Positions 10,306-19,175 are shown, counted from the stretch's first letter. The stretch: 21,079 nucleotides of DNA from Nemertoderma westbladi (GCA_032718475.1 JAUCBJ010005326.1:1-21079); one strand, 5' to 3'. Translations and numbers: made by a program. Notes: generated by a model from the letters alone, not told the origin.

Positions 10306-10455
10306 GTTGAGGGTCTTTTGGAGAAGTGCAGGTGCTCCGAGAAACATCTACCCGTTCAGGAGAGTCAGTTACTCGCGTTGAATGGATTGGCTAAACAGCT
10401 AACCAAGAACGCTGGCACAGTGGTTGCTGGGGAGGTGCAAGAGGAAACCACAGAG
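10306..10455 (+). CDS. Spectrin-repeat protein, exon A (partial gene)
   Basis: A phase 0-0 exon of 50 codons between acceptor TTTATATTTAG and donor GAG|GTGAGT. It encodes a charged helical segment starting VEGLLEKCRC and ending QEETTE, with leucine spacing fitting an alpha-helical bundle. On its own it would not be recognised; the call rests on joining exons B-D in compatible phase and on the spectrin-like exon D. Upstream exons must lie before this point, but none is seen between the 22 bp satellite and here. The gene probably codes for a giant cytoskeletal linker such as nesprin, spectraplakin or dystrophin; I cannot choose. Confidence 0.6.
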
Positions 10456-10706
10456 GTGAGTCCTTACACAATGTCCCTCTCCCTGTCGACTCATGCCCCC
10501 CGTCCCCCTCCCCTCTAATTTTTATACAAATAGTAATGCCTGAAATCAAAGATGGTGATATTTTAACATCAAGCTTCTCTCTGGAAAATATCGAGTAGCG
10601 CTGGCGAATACATAATAGCAAATATAGCACTTTTTGTGTATCTGGGAAACATAGAAATCTAACACAATAAAATCCTGACTTCTGTGTTGAATAAATTTAC
10701 TTACAG

Positions 10707-10837
10707 ATAACGTTAAGTTTTGAAAAAGTTAAAAACAAATTATCAATTTGTGAGGAAAGTTTGGAACAACTTATAGATGGCTGGAATCAATGTAACATAG
10801 ACGTAGAGCATCTCAGCAAATTCCTAAAGGAATGCAG
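10707..10837 (+). CDS. Spectrin-repeat protein, exon B
   Basis: Acceptor TTTACTTACAG precedes ATA and donor TGCAG|GTTAGT follows. The 131-base exon is open in phase 0 and leaves in phase 2. It encodes FEKVKNKLSICEESLEQLID, then GWNQCNIDVEHLSKFLKEC, a pair of amphipathic helices with the Trp-plus-seven spacing seen in spectrin folds. The intron between A and B is 251 bases. It contains no other open stretch of note. Confidence 0.7.
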
Positions 10838-12145
10838 GTTAGTCTATTATATTAGTTGTTGATAATGATATAACGTATTTATAAATAAGACTAAAGGATT
10901 TAATTATTCATGGTACAAATATCATTGAGCATGAGCAGGGTTAGTTACTTGGGATCTGTTCGCGCTTTCAGACCTTTAGCAGTTTAACCTGCCAAATTTA
11001 GTTGTCTTCTAGATTATAAATCGACTTTAGCCTATGACGAGTATTTGATACACTACATTAGCCGAAGCCAGCCTATGCGCGACCATTCACCCGCTGGATA
11101 TGCCCGGGAGACTGAATTCGGAAGCTTAATGATTGATGGTGTAAGCCTACTGTATTATTCGACTGATCGCAACATATAATCTCTGACCAATATTATTCAC
11201 TTTCGGGAAATATTAACAGTTCCTTTAGGACGTGGCGCTCTAAATATGTAAACAGAGTTATGACTTACATTAAACACAACGGGATGGCTATTGATTCACG
11301 TATAAAGCGCATTCTTTAGGAGATGCTTTGTTATCTGTCACAATCATGCACACTACCGCACAATGCTACACACCGATCTGCCGACCTTCACTAATTTTAG
11401 TCACATATAAAGAGAACAGCAACCGACACATGTAGTGCCTATGAAATAGCATTAGATTCACTCCAAAACCAATATAATGTAAGTCGCAATTGCTATATGT
11501 AACCGGTCTCTTACCTTCAGTATATCAAGAAGATTGGGGTTTTATGATTATTTATCGATATTATCCAAATATAATAATATTCCATCAACTGATACAATTA
11601 ATAACCGACAGTAAATAGCAGTAAAATAATGCGGTGTTTGTATGTGACATGCAGTGAATTGAATTGATATGGTTTGCGATAACAGTTATACGTTTCTATG
11701 ATCAAAAACCTACTAATGTTTGGCTAAAGTCTGAAACACAGAATAATTCCACAGCCGATGTTCTGGCATCAGGAAAAAAGGTAAACATAAACTGTAATGC
11801 ATTGCACGATTTCCCGGAGGTTTCTGTACAAATAACATGAGAATCGCTCTGATTGGTTGACCGAACAAAGAAACAAAGGAAAAGTTACACGTGTACATAT
11901 CAGCTGATAGATGTCGTCATCTTGAACTACACTGTATCAAGAGTATTTGGCTTATTGCGACATAAAATTGCTAGTTATGTCCGCTAAAGTACACATACAG
12001 AAGAAATGGCTTTTTATGTCCACTAAAACACCGGTACAGTAAGGAAACGGCTTTTTATGTCCGTTAAAACACCTACAGAGTACTTTGCGGGGAAAATAAC
12101 CAGCTAATTCCGCAAAAGCCTTTACAGGATCTGTTTGTTTTCCAG
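10838..12145 (+). other. Intron between exons B and C
   Basis: 1308 bases bordered by GTTAGT and TGTTTTCCAG. AT-rich and without a supportable exon. Near its 3' end are three copies of a ~40 bp repeat (11977-12090). Confidence 0.65.
11977..12090. repeat. Three diverged ~40 bp tandem copies
   Basis: ATGTCC(G/A)(C/T)TAAA begins at 11977, 12016 and 12057. The first two copies end GGCTTTTT and all contain a TACAG, so each carries an acceptor-like AG 50-160 bases before the true exon C. Confidence 0.75.
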
Positions 12146-12436
12146 GTTGTTCGTTGACTCGACGCCGCCTGACGGATACAACGAATTGGATCGTGATATG
12201 AGCCAATGCAAACAGTTCCTACTGCGGCTGGAGTCGCTAGAGGGTCGACTCAATCAACTGACAACCAATCAAGAACGAGTGTCGGCAAGGCTAGCTGGCT
12301 CCGATATAGCTATGCTGCAGGAACGAGTCCTCCTATTGGTTAAACAGTGGGACGAGACGCTACATCAGTTGACTAGAAGGATGGAGCGGGGTGTTGAAAC
12401 ACAAAATGCCTGGCCGTTGTTCGCAGATCAGTACCG
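12146..12436 (+). CDS. Spectrin-repeat protein, exon C
   Basis: Acceptor TTGTTTTCCAG and donor CCG|GTATGT frame 291 bases. The exon enters in phase 2, completing the Arg codon split by exon B, and leaves in phase 2. The 97 residues include SQCKQFLLRLESLEGRLNQL, then LQERVLLLVKQWDETLHQL and ending NAWPLFADQY. Leucines at heptad positions and the KQW.ETL.QL pattern (Trp in helix C) are typical of spectrin repeats. Charge is balanced and no membrane segment is present. The phase fit with both neighbours is the best support that A-D belong together. Confidence 0.8.
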
Positions 12437-13084
12437 GTATGTATTCCTAGATGGCGTACAAGATATACGTGGGTTGACGCGATAGCAAACAGCTTATATT
12501 TCATATTTTCCCTTTACATAACTTATTTTATGTAAGTCACTTTTTGTCAAAGTCGTTAACAAGTTTGACAAAAAAAGAACACTTTTTTTGTCAACAAAAA
12601 AAGTAATTTCCACGATATTGTTTTTTTATACCAGCTAGTTTTTGCTAATTTTTTATAAATATTATAGAACACGTGTTAGTTATCAATTTTGATAAATATT
12701 TTTGTTCTAGAACACATTTTTTTCTATAACTGTTTTTGAATAAAATTCCATCCTAATGTCAGAAGGTCAAATGTTTGTTCTAGAAAAAAAAACCTCATGA
12801 TAAAGGCCATTTTCATATGAAAAAATTGGTCAAACTATGAGTACCCAAAGTGTAGTATTACCCGTATTTCACTATGGTAAAATAGTCGATGGACGATATT
12901 TATGCTAAAAAAGGCCCAGATAAAAGTGAGAAGACTTACAAAAAATAAAACGACGTAAGTGGTGGCAAAAAATTAGACTTTTTTGTCTTGCTTTCTTTCG
13001 CTCTACCAAAAATTCTAATTGTTTTGCCACCACTTAAATAATTATTGTTAACAAAAAACACATTTCTTCGTTGCTTTCATGTAG
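12437..13084 (+). other. Intron between exons C and D
   Basis: 648 bases, very T- and A-rich, with repeated TTTTTGTCA and its reverse complement. A fold-back (12956-13036) ends 48 bases before the exon D acceptor. Confidence 0.7.
12956..13036. repeat. Inverted repeat upstream of exon D
   Basis: TAAGTGGTGGCAAAAAATTA at 12956-12975 pairs with the reverse complement of TAATTGTTTTGCCACCACTTA-type sequence at 13014-13036, about 22 bp with one mismatch and one gap, around a 36-base loop. It may be a tiny fold-back element or a pre-mRNA hairpin. Confidence 0.75.
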
Positions 13085-13348
13085 AGAACTTATCGTTTGG
13101 TTGAACAATATGGAGCAAAGTATCCTAGCAACAAGTAGCTCAGCCACAACTGTCGAGGCGAATCTGCGTAGATTGAGGGAGGATTGTGCGGGGGCGGTGA
13201 CGAGTAAGAATCGTTCCAGGATCCACTGGATGGCAACAGGGAGGAGGTTGATGGGTGTTAGTGACGCAGGGAGGAGCGGTGAGATCGAAAATCAACTATC
13301 AGTTATAGAGGAGAGATGGACAAAGTTGGAAGTGTTGCTGTCTGTGAG
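13085..13348 (+). CDS. Spectrin-repeat protein, exon D
   Basis: The acceptor is TTCATGTAG; the exon enters in phase 2 (CG|A, Arg) and the first available donor is GTGAG|GTTAGT, again phase 2. It encodes 88 residues: RELIVWLNNMEQSIL begins with the helix A Trp of a spectrin repeat, and IENQLSVIEERWTKLEVLL ends with the helix C Trp motif. This is close to one repeat and is the strongest homology signal of the gene. The last 41 coding bases plus the donor are the founder of the 49 bp minisatellite that follows, so many identical donors compete. The next exon is not found in the window. Confidence 0.85.
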
Positions 13349-13847
13349 GTTAGTTAGAGGAGAGATGGACAAAGTTGGAAGTGTTGCTGTCTGTGAGGTT
13401 AGTTAGAGGAGAGATGGCCAAAGTTGGAAGTGTTGCTGTCTGTGAGGTTAGTTAGAGGAGAGATGGACAAAGTTGGAAGTGTTGCTGTCTGTGAGGTTAG
13501 TTAGAGGAGAGATGGAGCAAAGTTGGAAGTGTTGCTGTCTGTGAGGTTAGTTAGAGGAGAGATGGACAAAGTTGGAAGTGTTGCTGTCTGTGAGGTTAGT
13601 TAGAGGAGAGATGGACAAAGTTGGAAGTGTTGCTGTCTGTGAGGTTAGTTAGAGGAGAGATGGACAAAGTTGGAAGTGTTGCTGTCTGTGAGGTTAGTTA
13701 GAGGAGAGATGGACAAAGTTGGAAGTGTTGCTGTCTGTGAGGTTAGTTAGAGGTGAGATGGACAAAGATGGAAGTGTTGCTGTCTGTGAGGTTAGTTTGA
13801 GGAGAGATGGACAAAGTTGGAAGTGTTACTGTGTATGAGGTTAGTTA
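13308..13847. repeat. 49 bp minisatellite grown from an exon-intron border
   Basis: Eleven units of GAGGAGAGATGGACAAAGTT through GTGAGGTTAGTTA, one of them 50 bp. Unit 1 overlaps the end of exon D. Units 2-11 are intronic copies containing 41 coding bases and the GAG|GTTAGT donor. Differences are few (for example GAGCAAAG in unit 5, AGGTGAG in unit 10, TTACTGTGTATG in unit 11). Confidence 0.95.
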
Positions 13848-13848
13848 G
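13838..13848. repeat. Target-site duplication of copy 2, left
   Basis: AGGTTAGTTAG, matched at 14865-14875. It is itself the splice-donor part of the minisatellite unit. Confidence 0.75.
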
Positions 13849-14864
13849 TGACACAGAACCATTTGAAGTGTTATGGGGCGTCCTCCAGGGAGACACACTT
13901 GCACCATTCTTGTTCATAATTGTTGTTGACTATGTTCTACGCATGTCCTTAGATCATCATAATGATGATGGGGTGATGATAACTCCACCTACTGGCTCCA
14001 GAAGTCGAGGAAATCCTGCCAAGTACCTAACTGATCTAGACTTTGCTGATTACTTAGGAGTACTCTCAGAATCACTAGAGGGAGCCCAACGGCTCCTCAG
14101 CTCATTATAACATGCTGCTTCTAGTGTTGGTCTTTTTATTAACTCCAGAAAGACCAAAATTTTGACAGTTAACTTTGAAAGTCCTCAGCAAGTCTCTGAT
14201 CGGATGAGCATAAGCTCAAAAGATGGTATGCTTGAGCATGTGGATGACTTCTGTTACCTGGGATCATGGGTCCGGAAGGCAGGTGAGGACCTTCGAATAC
14301 GTATTGGAAAGGCATGGGCAGCCTTGAATAGGCTTTCCAGGATTTGGAAGTCACCGAGAATTAATCGGAAACTTAAGGTCCGGTTATTTAGAGCAGCAGT
14401 AGTTCCAGTACTCCTCTATGGGAGTCCATGCTGGGCTCTAACTGCTGAGGACACCAAATCTCTGGATGGCACATTCACAAGAATGCTACGCTGGGTTCAT
14501 TGTGTCAAGTACAATGCACACATCTCCAACCAGACACTATATAACATTGGAGGTGTCTCATTGGTTCCCCCAAGCTTGACACTAGAACAAAATCGCCTCC
14601 GCTTTGCAGGACATTGCTTTCGCCGTGAGGACCAGCCAGTGCATAATCTTGTACTTTGGCAGCCTCATGGAGTGAATGAGCATGGTGGGCAGCCCATGAC
14701 TTTCTTGAGACGCATCTTAAAGGACACTGGCCTTGAAGATGCGGATGATCTAGCAAATGTCATGGGTGATAGGGAGTTGTGGCGGTGCAATTTTGTCGAT
14801 AAGCCGGCACAGCATTCTTAAAAATGCAGCTGCAATACAGCATGCCGATCCTAGTAGTAGTAGT
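13848..14864 (+). mobile_element. RTE-like retroelement copy 2, 5'-truncated
   Basis: It starts at the point matching 1171 of copy 1 and runs to the shared 3' end and a (TAG) tail. It interrupts the 49 bp array. AGGTTAGTTAG at 13838-13848 and again at 14865-14875 is the target-site duplication, about 11 bp; the TAG tail makes its border uncertain by one or two bases. Confidence 0.92.
13849..14821 (+). pseudogene. Reverse transcriptase remnant, copy 2
   Basis: Only the C-terminal two-thirds of the catalytic palm onwards is present: VLQGDTLAP, then the C motif and the C-terminal block to the stop at 14819-14821. The C motif reads FADY instead of FADD because of GAC to TAC at 14051-14053, which removes a metal-binding aspartate. 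TAA at 14108-14110 replaces a GAA codon. Downstream of that, 14111-14821 is open. Confidence 0.9.
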
Positions 14865-15029
14865 AGGTTAGTTAGAGGAGAGATGGACAAAGTTGGAAGT
14901 GTTGCTGTCTGTGAGGTTAGTTAGAGGAGAGATGGACAAAGTTGGAAGTGTTGCTGTCTGTGAGGTTAGTTAGAAGAGAGATGGACAAAGTTGGAAGTGT
15001 TGCTGTCTGTGAGGTTAGTTAGAGGAGAG
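14865..15029. repeat. 49 bp minisatellite, right part
   Basis: After the right target-site duplication, three more full units start at 14875, 14924 and 14973. A final TAGAGGAGAG at 15020-15029 then passes into unique intron sequence. The array therefore had about 14 units before the retroelement split it. Confidence 0.93.
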
Positions 15030-15991
15030 GATATTGACAACATTTTTTTATTTTACTGTCTGTGTTTCTACACACTCTCTAATACCAGTTCAATGCATTT
15101 TATAAAATAAAAAGTTTCTTTTTGGGCCGCTAGGCCCGTCACTGTAGTCTTTGTAAAATAAAGATAATTATTCTCGAAAATTGCTACTGTTGTCATAAAA
15201 GGTGTATAAGTTTCTTATTTCGTTAACTTTCGTAAGAAGTTTGACAATAACTATTTACATACTTGTGTGTAAAGTAGCACTTTACAGTGTTATGATCCGA
15301 GTGGCATTGTTACACGAACACGAAAGTTAGTGAGTGTGTGAAATTAAAGCCACGAGGATCAGAACACTGTAAAGTACTTTCCAACAAGTATGTATGTAGT
15401 TTTATTCCAAAATTCTAACATTACGAAATGAATGTACATATATTATAAGTGATAGAAACTGCACAAATAATAATAGTTGCTGTATAAATAAATGTAAACA
15501 TGACATAAATTATGTTATAAAAAAGTTAGCTTATATTTATGGTGGCGTTTGGAGCCATGTTGATAGTTTATTAGCTACTGATTTTTAATAGCTACCGGTA
15601 GGTAATGCAGTAGACCTATCTGGTTGTCAGGAAATTAATAATAAATACCAACAATTGTTTATGCGGTAACCATGACGGCGTGACTGTAAAGTCGCTCTGT
15701 TGGGACATTACCACATAATAATACACCAATACAATACTAAATGTACAGGCCAATACAATGCTGTAATGTCCTCTAAAGTTGTAAATTGCTAAATAACAAC
15801 TCGCTGTTAATACTAACGGCGTTGAGTAATGTTACAATTTTGTTATAAAATATATTTACTTCAAACTAAATAAATATTTTACATTCTATGAGAGTTAAAT
15901 ATGTCAAAAGGGTTCGTCATCGTCCATATTTATCGATGATAGGTTATCTCCCTGGGAATGTTTGTCGTATCTAGCCTCTGATTGGTTGTTT
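15030..15991. other. No gene recognised; intron or intergenic
   Basis: AT-rich sequence between the spectrin exons and the P450. It contains a fold-back at 15225-15432 and nothing else I can support. No convincing next spectrin exon and no clear polyadenylation signal for the P450 were found. Confidence 0.5.
15225..15432. repeat. Fold-back or MITE-like element, ~210 bp
   Basis: The inner arms match well: 15251-15305 (ACATACTTG, GTAAAGTAG, CTTTACAGTGTTATGATCC, GTGGC) against 15349-15401 reversed. The match weakens outward but TTTCGTAA near 15229 still pairs with TTACGAAA near 15421. The loop is about 43 bases. Diverged arms suggest an old miniature element. Confidence 0.75.
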
Positions 15992-17494
15992 TCAATCCCG
16001 CGGTGTAAAGGTTAACTTTACACCGTTATCCGCTTTCAGAATAATACCCATTGAAATTTTCAACTCCTCCACTGTTTGTTCAGTAGACAAGCGAAACCTC
16101 TGTATCACCTTGGCAACAACAATCTTATCTTCTTTCATGGCGAACTTCTGGCCGATACAATTACGAGGCCCGGCTGAGAACGGAATGTATGCGAATGGGT
16201 GACGCCCGATTACATTCTCGGGCAGAAATCGGTCCGGATCGAAAAGTCCCGGATCTCCAAAATACTTGGGATCTCTGTGCAAGCAATACAGGTTTACAAC
16301 GAGAAAGGAACCCTTAGGTATGAAGGTGGAATTTAAAGTTATATCATTTTCCAAATCCCGGGCTATGACTGGGACGCTTGGCATTAGACGTAATGATTCC
16401 TTAATGCAGCATTCCAGATACATTAGTTTCGTTACATCAATTTTATCAATATAGGGCTTCTCTCCAATAATCTCGTTTATCTCTTGATAAACTCTCTCTT
16501 GTATATCTGGGTGTCTAGCCAAGTTGTAGAGAGCGAAACAGGCTGTCGTGGCTGTTGTATCATGACCTCCGAACATAAAGGTATCAACCTCTTCTTGAAT
16601 GTCTTCCACACTAAGCTTTACACCATCCAAATCGGTTTCCAACAGCATATCTAGCAATGCTTTCCTTTTCGGTTTGAATTCCGACTCATCGCCCTCTATG
16701 CGAGCCTTTCGCTCCTCAATTACCTTGCGGGTGAATACCTTAGAATCACTCACCAATCGTAAAAACAATTTCCCATGTGGGGTAAACCCGTATAACCAAT
16801 TGGGTAACCAGTAAATAGGGTTTTTTAACCGATCCATCGTCATTTCGGTTAGGTGGTGCATACTGTGTGCGTACGCAGATGGTTTGGTCTGTGCCTCTAC
16901 TCTCACTCCCATTGCTGTCTCACATAGAACATCAAGCATACAGTTGTTTATGAATTCCGTTATATCAAATGTTTTCCCGTCAGCAGCTTTCTTTTCCAAT
17001 AGGTTGATGAGTATGTCAGCTTGTTCATTAAAGATTTCAAGGAATTCATCTATGATGGTGAAATGAAACGAAGGTGTGATCAGCCTTCTCCTCTGTTTCC
17101 ATTTTGAACCTTTGCTTAGCAACAAACCGTCTCCTAACCAGTCTTGTAGAATATTGTAAAATTGGCATTTAGTTAAGTACTTAGAATTTTGCATTACCTC
17201 TGTGATACTTTCAGCGTTAGGCAGTATAATGTAAGCGTATGGTCCAATAAGAAGGCGTCCGATTTGTTTGTAGTCGCAGAAAGTCTTAAAGATATCCATC
17301 ACTTGAATGAGAAAGCCGGAATTACTTTCGCGGTTTAATTGATGAGCGTTCCCTATGAGAGGCAACCCCGGTAACCCGGGGAGATTAATCGTGTATTTAT
17401 AGATTCTGTAGAATTTGTAGATAAACTTCCATAGTTGATACGTTACCAGGGTAACAAACACTGCAAATAAACCCGGCAAGATTATGTTTGCCAT
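15992..17494 (-). CDS. Cytochrome P450, CYP4-like (microsomal monooxygenase)
   Basis: An uninterrupted frame of 500 residues from ATG at 17494, full length for the family. A TTG 36 bases upstream follows an in-frame TGA directly, so the ATG is the natural start. It places an N-terminal membrane anchor (about residues 3-25) before a proline-rich hinge LPGLPGLPLIG (38-48). Further marks are helix C WKQRR (132-136), helix I GGHDTT (309-314), helix K ESLR (366-369), FDPDRF (418-423) and haem loop FSAGPRNCIG with Cys446. EVDTFMF before helix I is the CYP4 signature. CYP4 enzymes hydroxylate fatty acids or related lipids in the endoplasmic reticulum with P450 reductase. The helix I glutamate that binds haem covalently in most CYP4s is Gly309 here. 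The gene has no intron. Substrate cannot be read from sequence. Confidence 0.96.
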   Translation of the reverse strand: MANIILPGLFAVFVTLVTYQLWKFIYKFYRIYKYTINLPGLPGLPLIGNAHQLNRESNSGFLIQVMDIFKTFCDYKQIGRLLIGPYAYIILPNAESITEVMQNSKYLTKCQFYNILQDWLGDGLLLSKGSKWKQRRRLITPSFHFTIIDEFLEIFNEQADILINLLEKKAADGKTFDITEFINNCMLDVLCETAMGVRVEAQTKPSAYAHSMHHLTEMTMDRLKNPIYWLPNWLYGFTPHGKLFLRLVSDSKVFTRKVIEERKARIEGDESEFKPKRKALLDMLLETDLDGVKLSVEDIQEEVDTFMFGGHDTTATTACFALYNLARHPDIQERVYQEINEIIGEKPYIDKIDVTKLMYLECCIKESLRLMPSVPVIARDLENDITLNSTFIPKGSFLVVNLYCLHRDPKYFGDPGLFDPDRFLPENVIGRHPFAYIPFSAGPRNCIGQKFAMKEDKIVVAKVIQRFRLSTEQTVEELKISMGIILKADNGVKLTFTPRD

Positions 17495-18032
17495 AAATTC
17501 CGTTAGGCTCAGCTTAGCAAATTTCGGCAATCACATCTGTATTAATTTATCATTATTGATTGTTTTTTGTTAGCGCGTTTTTCTTCCTTATGACCTGTAC
17601 AGATACTAAATCATTTATTGCTTTGGTTAAATTCAGCCATTCTGTAACGTGGGTTTTTATTGAAATCCTGGTATTCTTCACATTGGGGTAAACTGCAAGG
17701 AACATGGACCCTTCATATATGCCCAGAAATACTTACAAATACGAATATGTATCGAATTCGTATCCGAATCACTAATTTTATACCAATAAATTGTATCAAA
17801 AAATTATTTGATGACTCTTTACATAACGTTAGGTATAATATAAAATAGCACCGAGAATCTCCATTGTAAAGTAATTAAATAAATAATGGTTGTTGGCAGA
17901 GGAAATGTGATTTGCACCCCATCAACATATCCGGGTATACCTGAGATAGGGTAAGGAAGACCTACAGATACCAGCGCCAAGCGCAAGGTTTGCCCCAAAT
18001 TGGATAGTGTAATGCAATGTTAACCCGCACAC
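17495..18032. other. Spacer upstream of the P450
   Basis: AT-rich sequence between the P450 start on the - strand and a TATA box on the + strand. It should hold the P450 promoter and part of the divergent one, but I see no clear TATA box for the P450. Confidence 0.45.
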
Positions 18033-18040
18033 TATATATA
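18033..18040 (+). promoter_or_regulatory. Candidate TATA box
   Basis: TATATATA in a GC-containing context (CCGCACAC before, GCATC after). About 30 bases on, near 18060-18070, transcription could begin, and the first ATG follows at 18115. The leader is A-rich and ATG-poor, as in a real 5' UTR. Support is positional only. Confidence 0.45.
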
Positions 18041-18114
18041 GCATCTATGATACACGGACACAATCGCTCTAGCAGTAGAACAGAACCAAGGAGAGTTCAA
18101 ATAAAAACAAAGAA

Positions 18115-18123
18115 ATGGTAAGA
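18115..18123 (+). other. Candidate start codon abutting splice donor
   Basis: AAAGAAATG is followed immediately by GTAAGA, so a first coding exon would hold only the start codon. Read without splicing the frame stops after seven codons. The following intron would contain retroelement copy 3. The gene is not recognised. Confidence 0.35.
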
Positions 18124-18163
18124 ATTCATATTCGTTGATACCAACAAGTAACGTTAGTAACAA

Positions 18164-18179
18164 AGTAACATTTTACTCA
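18164..18179. repeat. Target-site duplication of copy 3, left
   Basis: AGTAACATTTTACTCA, repeated exactly at 19176-19191 on the other side of copy 3. The first two or three bases could belong to the element's TAG end. Confidence 0.93.
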
Positions 18180-19144
18180 TGAAACATGAAGTGTTATGGG
18201 GCGTCCTCCAAGGAGACACACTTGCACCATTCTTGTTCATTATTGTGGTTGACTATGTTCTACGCATGTCCTTAGATCATTATAATGATGATGGGGTGAT
18301 GATAACTCCACCTACTGGCTCCAGAAGTCGAGGAAATCCTGCCAAGTACCTAACTGATCTAGACTTTGCTGATGACTTAGGAGTACTCTCAGAATCATTA
18401 GAGGGAGCCCAACGGCTCCTCAGCTCATTAGAACATGCTGCTTCTAGTGTTGGTCTTTTTATTAACTCCAGAAAGACCAAAATTCTGACAGTTAACTTTG
18501 AAAGTCCTCAGCAAGTCTCTGATCAGATGAGCATAAGCTCAAAGGATGGTATGCTTGAGCATGTGGACGACTTCTGTTACCTGGGATCATGGATCCGGAA
18601 GTCAGGTGAGGACCTTCGAATACGTAAGGGAAAGGCATGGGCAGCCTTGAATAGGCTTTCCAGGATATGGAAGTCACCGAGAATTAATCGGAAACTTAAG
18701 GTCCGATTATTTAGAGCAGCAGTAGTTCCAGTACTCCTCTACGGGAGGCCATGCTGGGCTCTAACTGCTGAGGACACCAAATCTCTGGATGGCACATTCA
18801 CAAGAATGCTACGCCGGGTTCATTGTGTCAAGTACAATGCACACATCTCCATCGAGACACTATATAACATTGGAGGTGTCTCATTGGTTCCCCCAAGCTT
18901 GACACTAGAACAAAATCGCCTCCGCTTCGCAGGACATTGCTTTCGCCGTGAGGACCAGCCAGTGCATAATCTTGTACTTTGGCAGCCTCATGGAGTGAAT
19001 AAGCATGGTGGACAGCCCATGACTTTCTTGAGACGCATCTTAAAGGACACTGGCCTTAAAGATGCGGATGATCTAGCAAATGTCATGGGTGATAGGGAGT
19101 TGTGGCGGTGCAATTTTGTTGACAAGCCGGCACAGCATTTTTAA
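18179..19144 (+). CDS. Reverse transcriptase C-terminal fragment, open frame
   Basis: An open frame of 321 residues from an ATG formed at the insertion junction to the natural stop. It carries VLQGDTLAP and an intact FADD motif, then the C-terminal region with LLYGRPCWALT and RLRFAGHCFRRED, ending ELWRCNF. The fingers and motif A are missing, so it cannot be an active polymerase. Open frame is best explained by youth of the copy, not by selection. Compared with copies 1 and 2 it has a few replacements only. Confidence 0.9.
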   Translation: MKHEVLWGVLQGDTLAPFLFIIVVDYVLRMSLDHYNDDGVMITPPTGSRSRGNPAKYLTDLDFADDLGVLSESLEGAQRLLSSLEHAASSVGLFINSRKTKILTVNFESPQQVSDQMSISSKDGMLEHVDDFCYLGSWIRKSGEDLRIRKGKAWAALNRLSRIWKSPRINRKLKVRLFRAAVVPVLLYGRPCWALTAEDTKSLDGTFTRMLRRVHCVKYNAHISIETLYNIGGVSLVPPSLTLEQNRLRFAGHCFRREDQPVHNLVLWQPHGVNKHGGQPMTFLRRILKDTGLKDADDLANVMGDRELWRCNFVDKPAQHF

Positions 19145-19175
19145 AAATGCAGCTGCAATGCAGCATGCCGATCCT
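18180..19175 (+). mobile_element. RTE-like retroelement copy 3, 5'-truncated
   Basis: About 996 bp matching copy 1 from about its base 1187 to the 3' end. The first seven or so bases (TGAAACA) are not in copies 1 and 2 and were probably added at the junction. The 3' UTR has GCTGCAATGCAGC, a 5 bp stem with a 3-base loop, and ends at CCTAG with almost no TAG repeat. An exact 16 bp target-site duplication surrounds it. It looks like the freshest of the three copies. Confidence 0.95.

Noticed and set aside
13817-14110. ORF joining minisatellite and retroelement copy 2
   Set aside because: A chance in-frame junction; it ends at the TAA lesion and starts at a non-ATG codon in the repeat.
17495-17530. 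Longer P450 start at a TTG (twelve extra residues)
   Set aside because: TTG is not a usual start in animals. TGA directly precedes it in frame, and the ATG at 17494 gives a normal N-terminal membrane anchor.
18179-19144. Copy 3 ORF as a domesticated gene
   Set aside because: It lacks motif A and the fingers. Its open frame is explained by recent insertion, shown by the exact target-site duplication.
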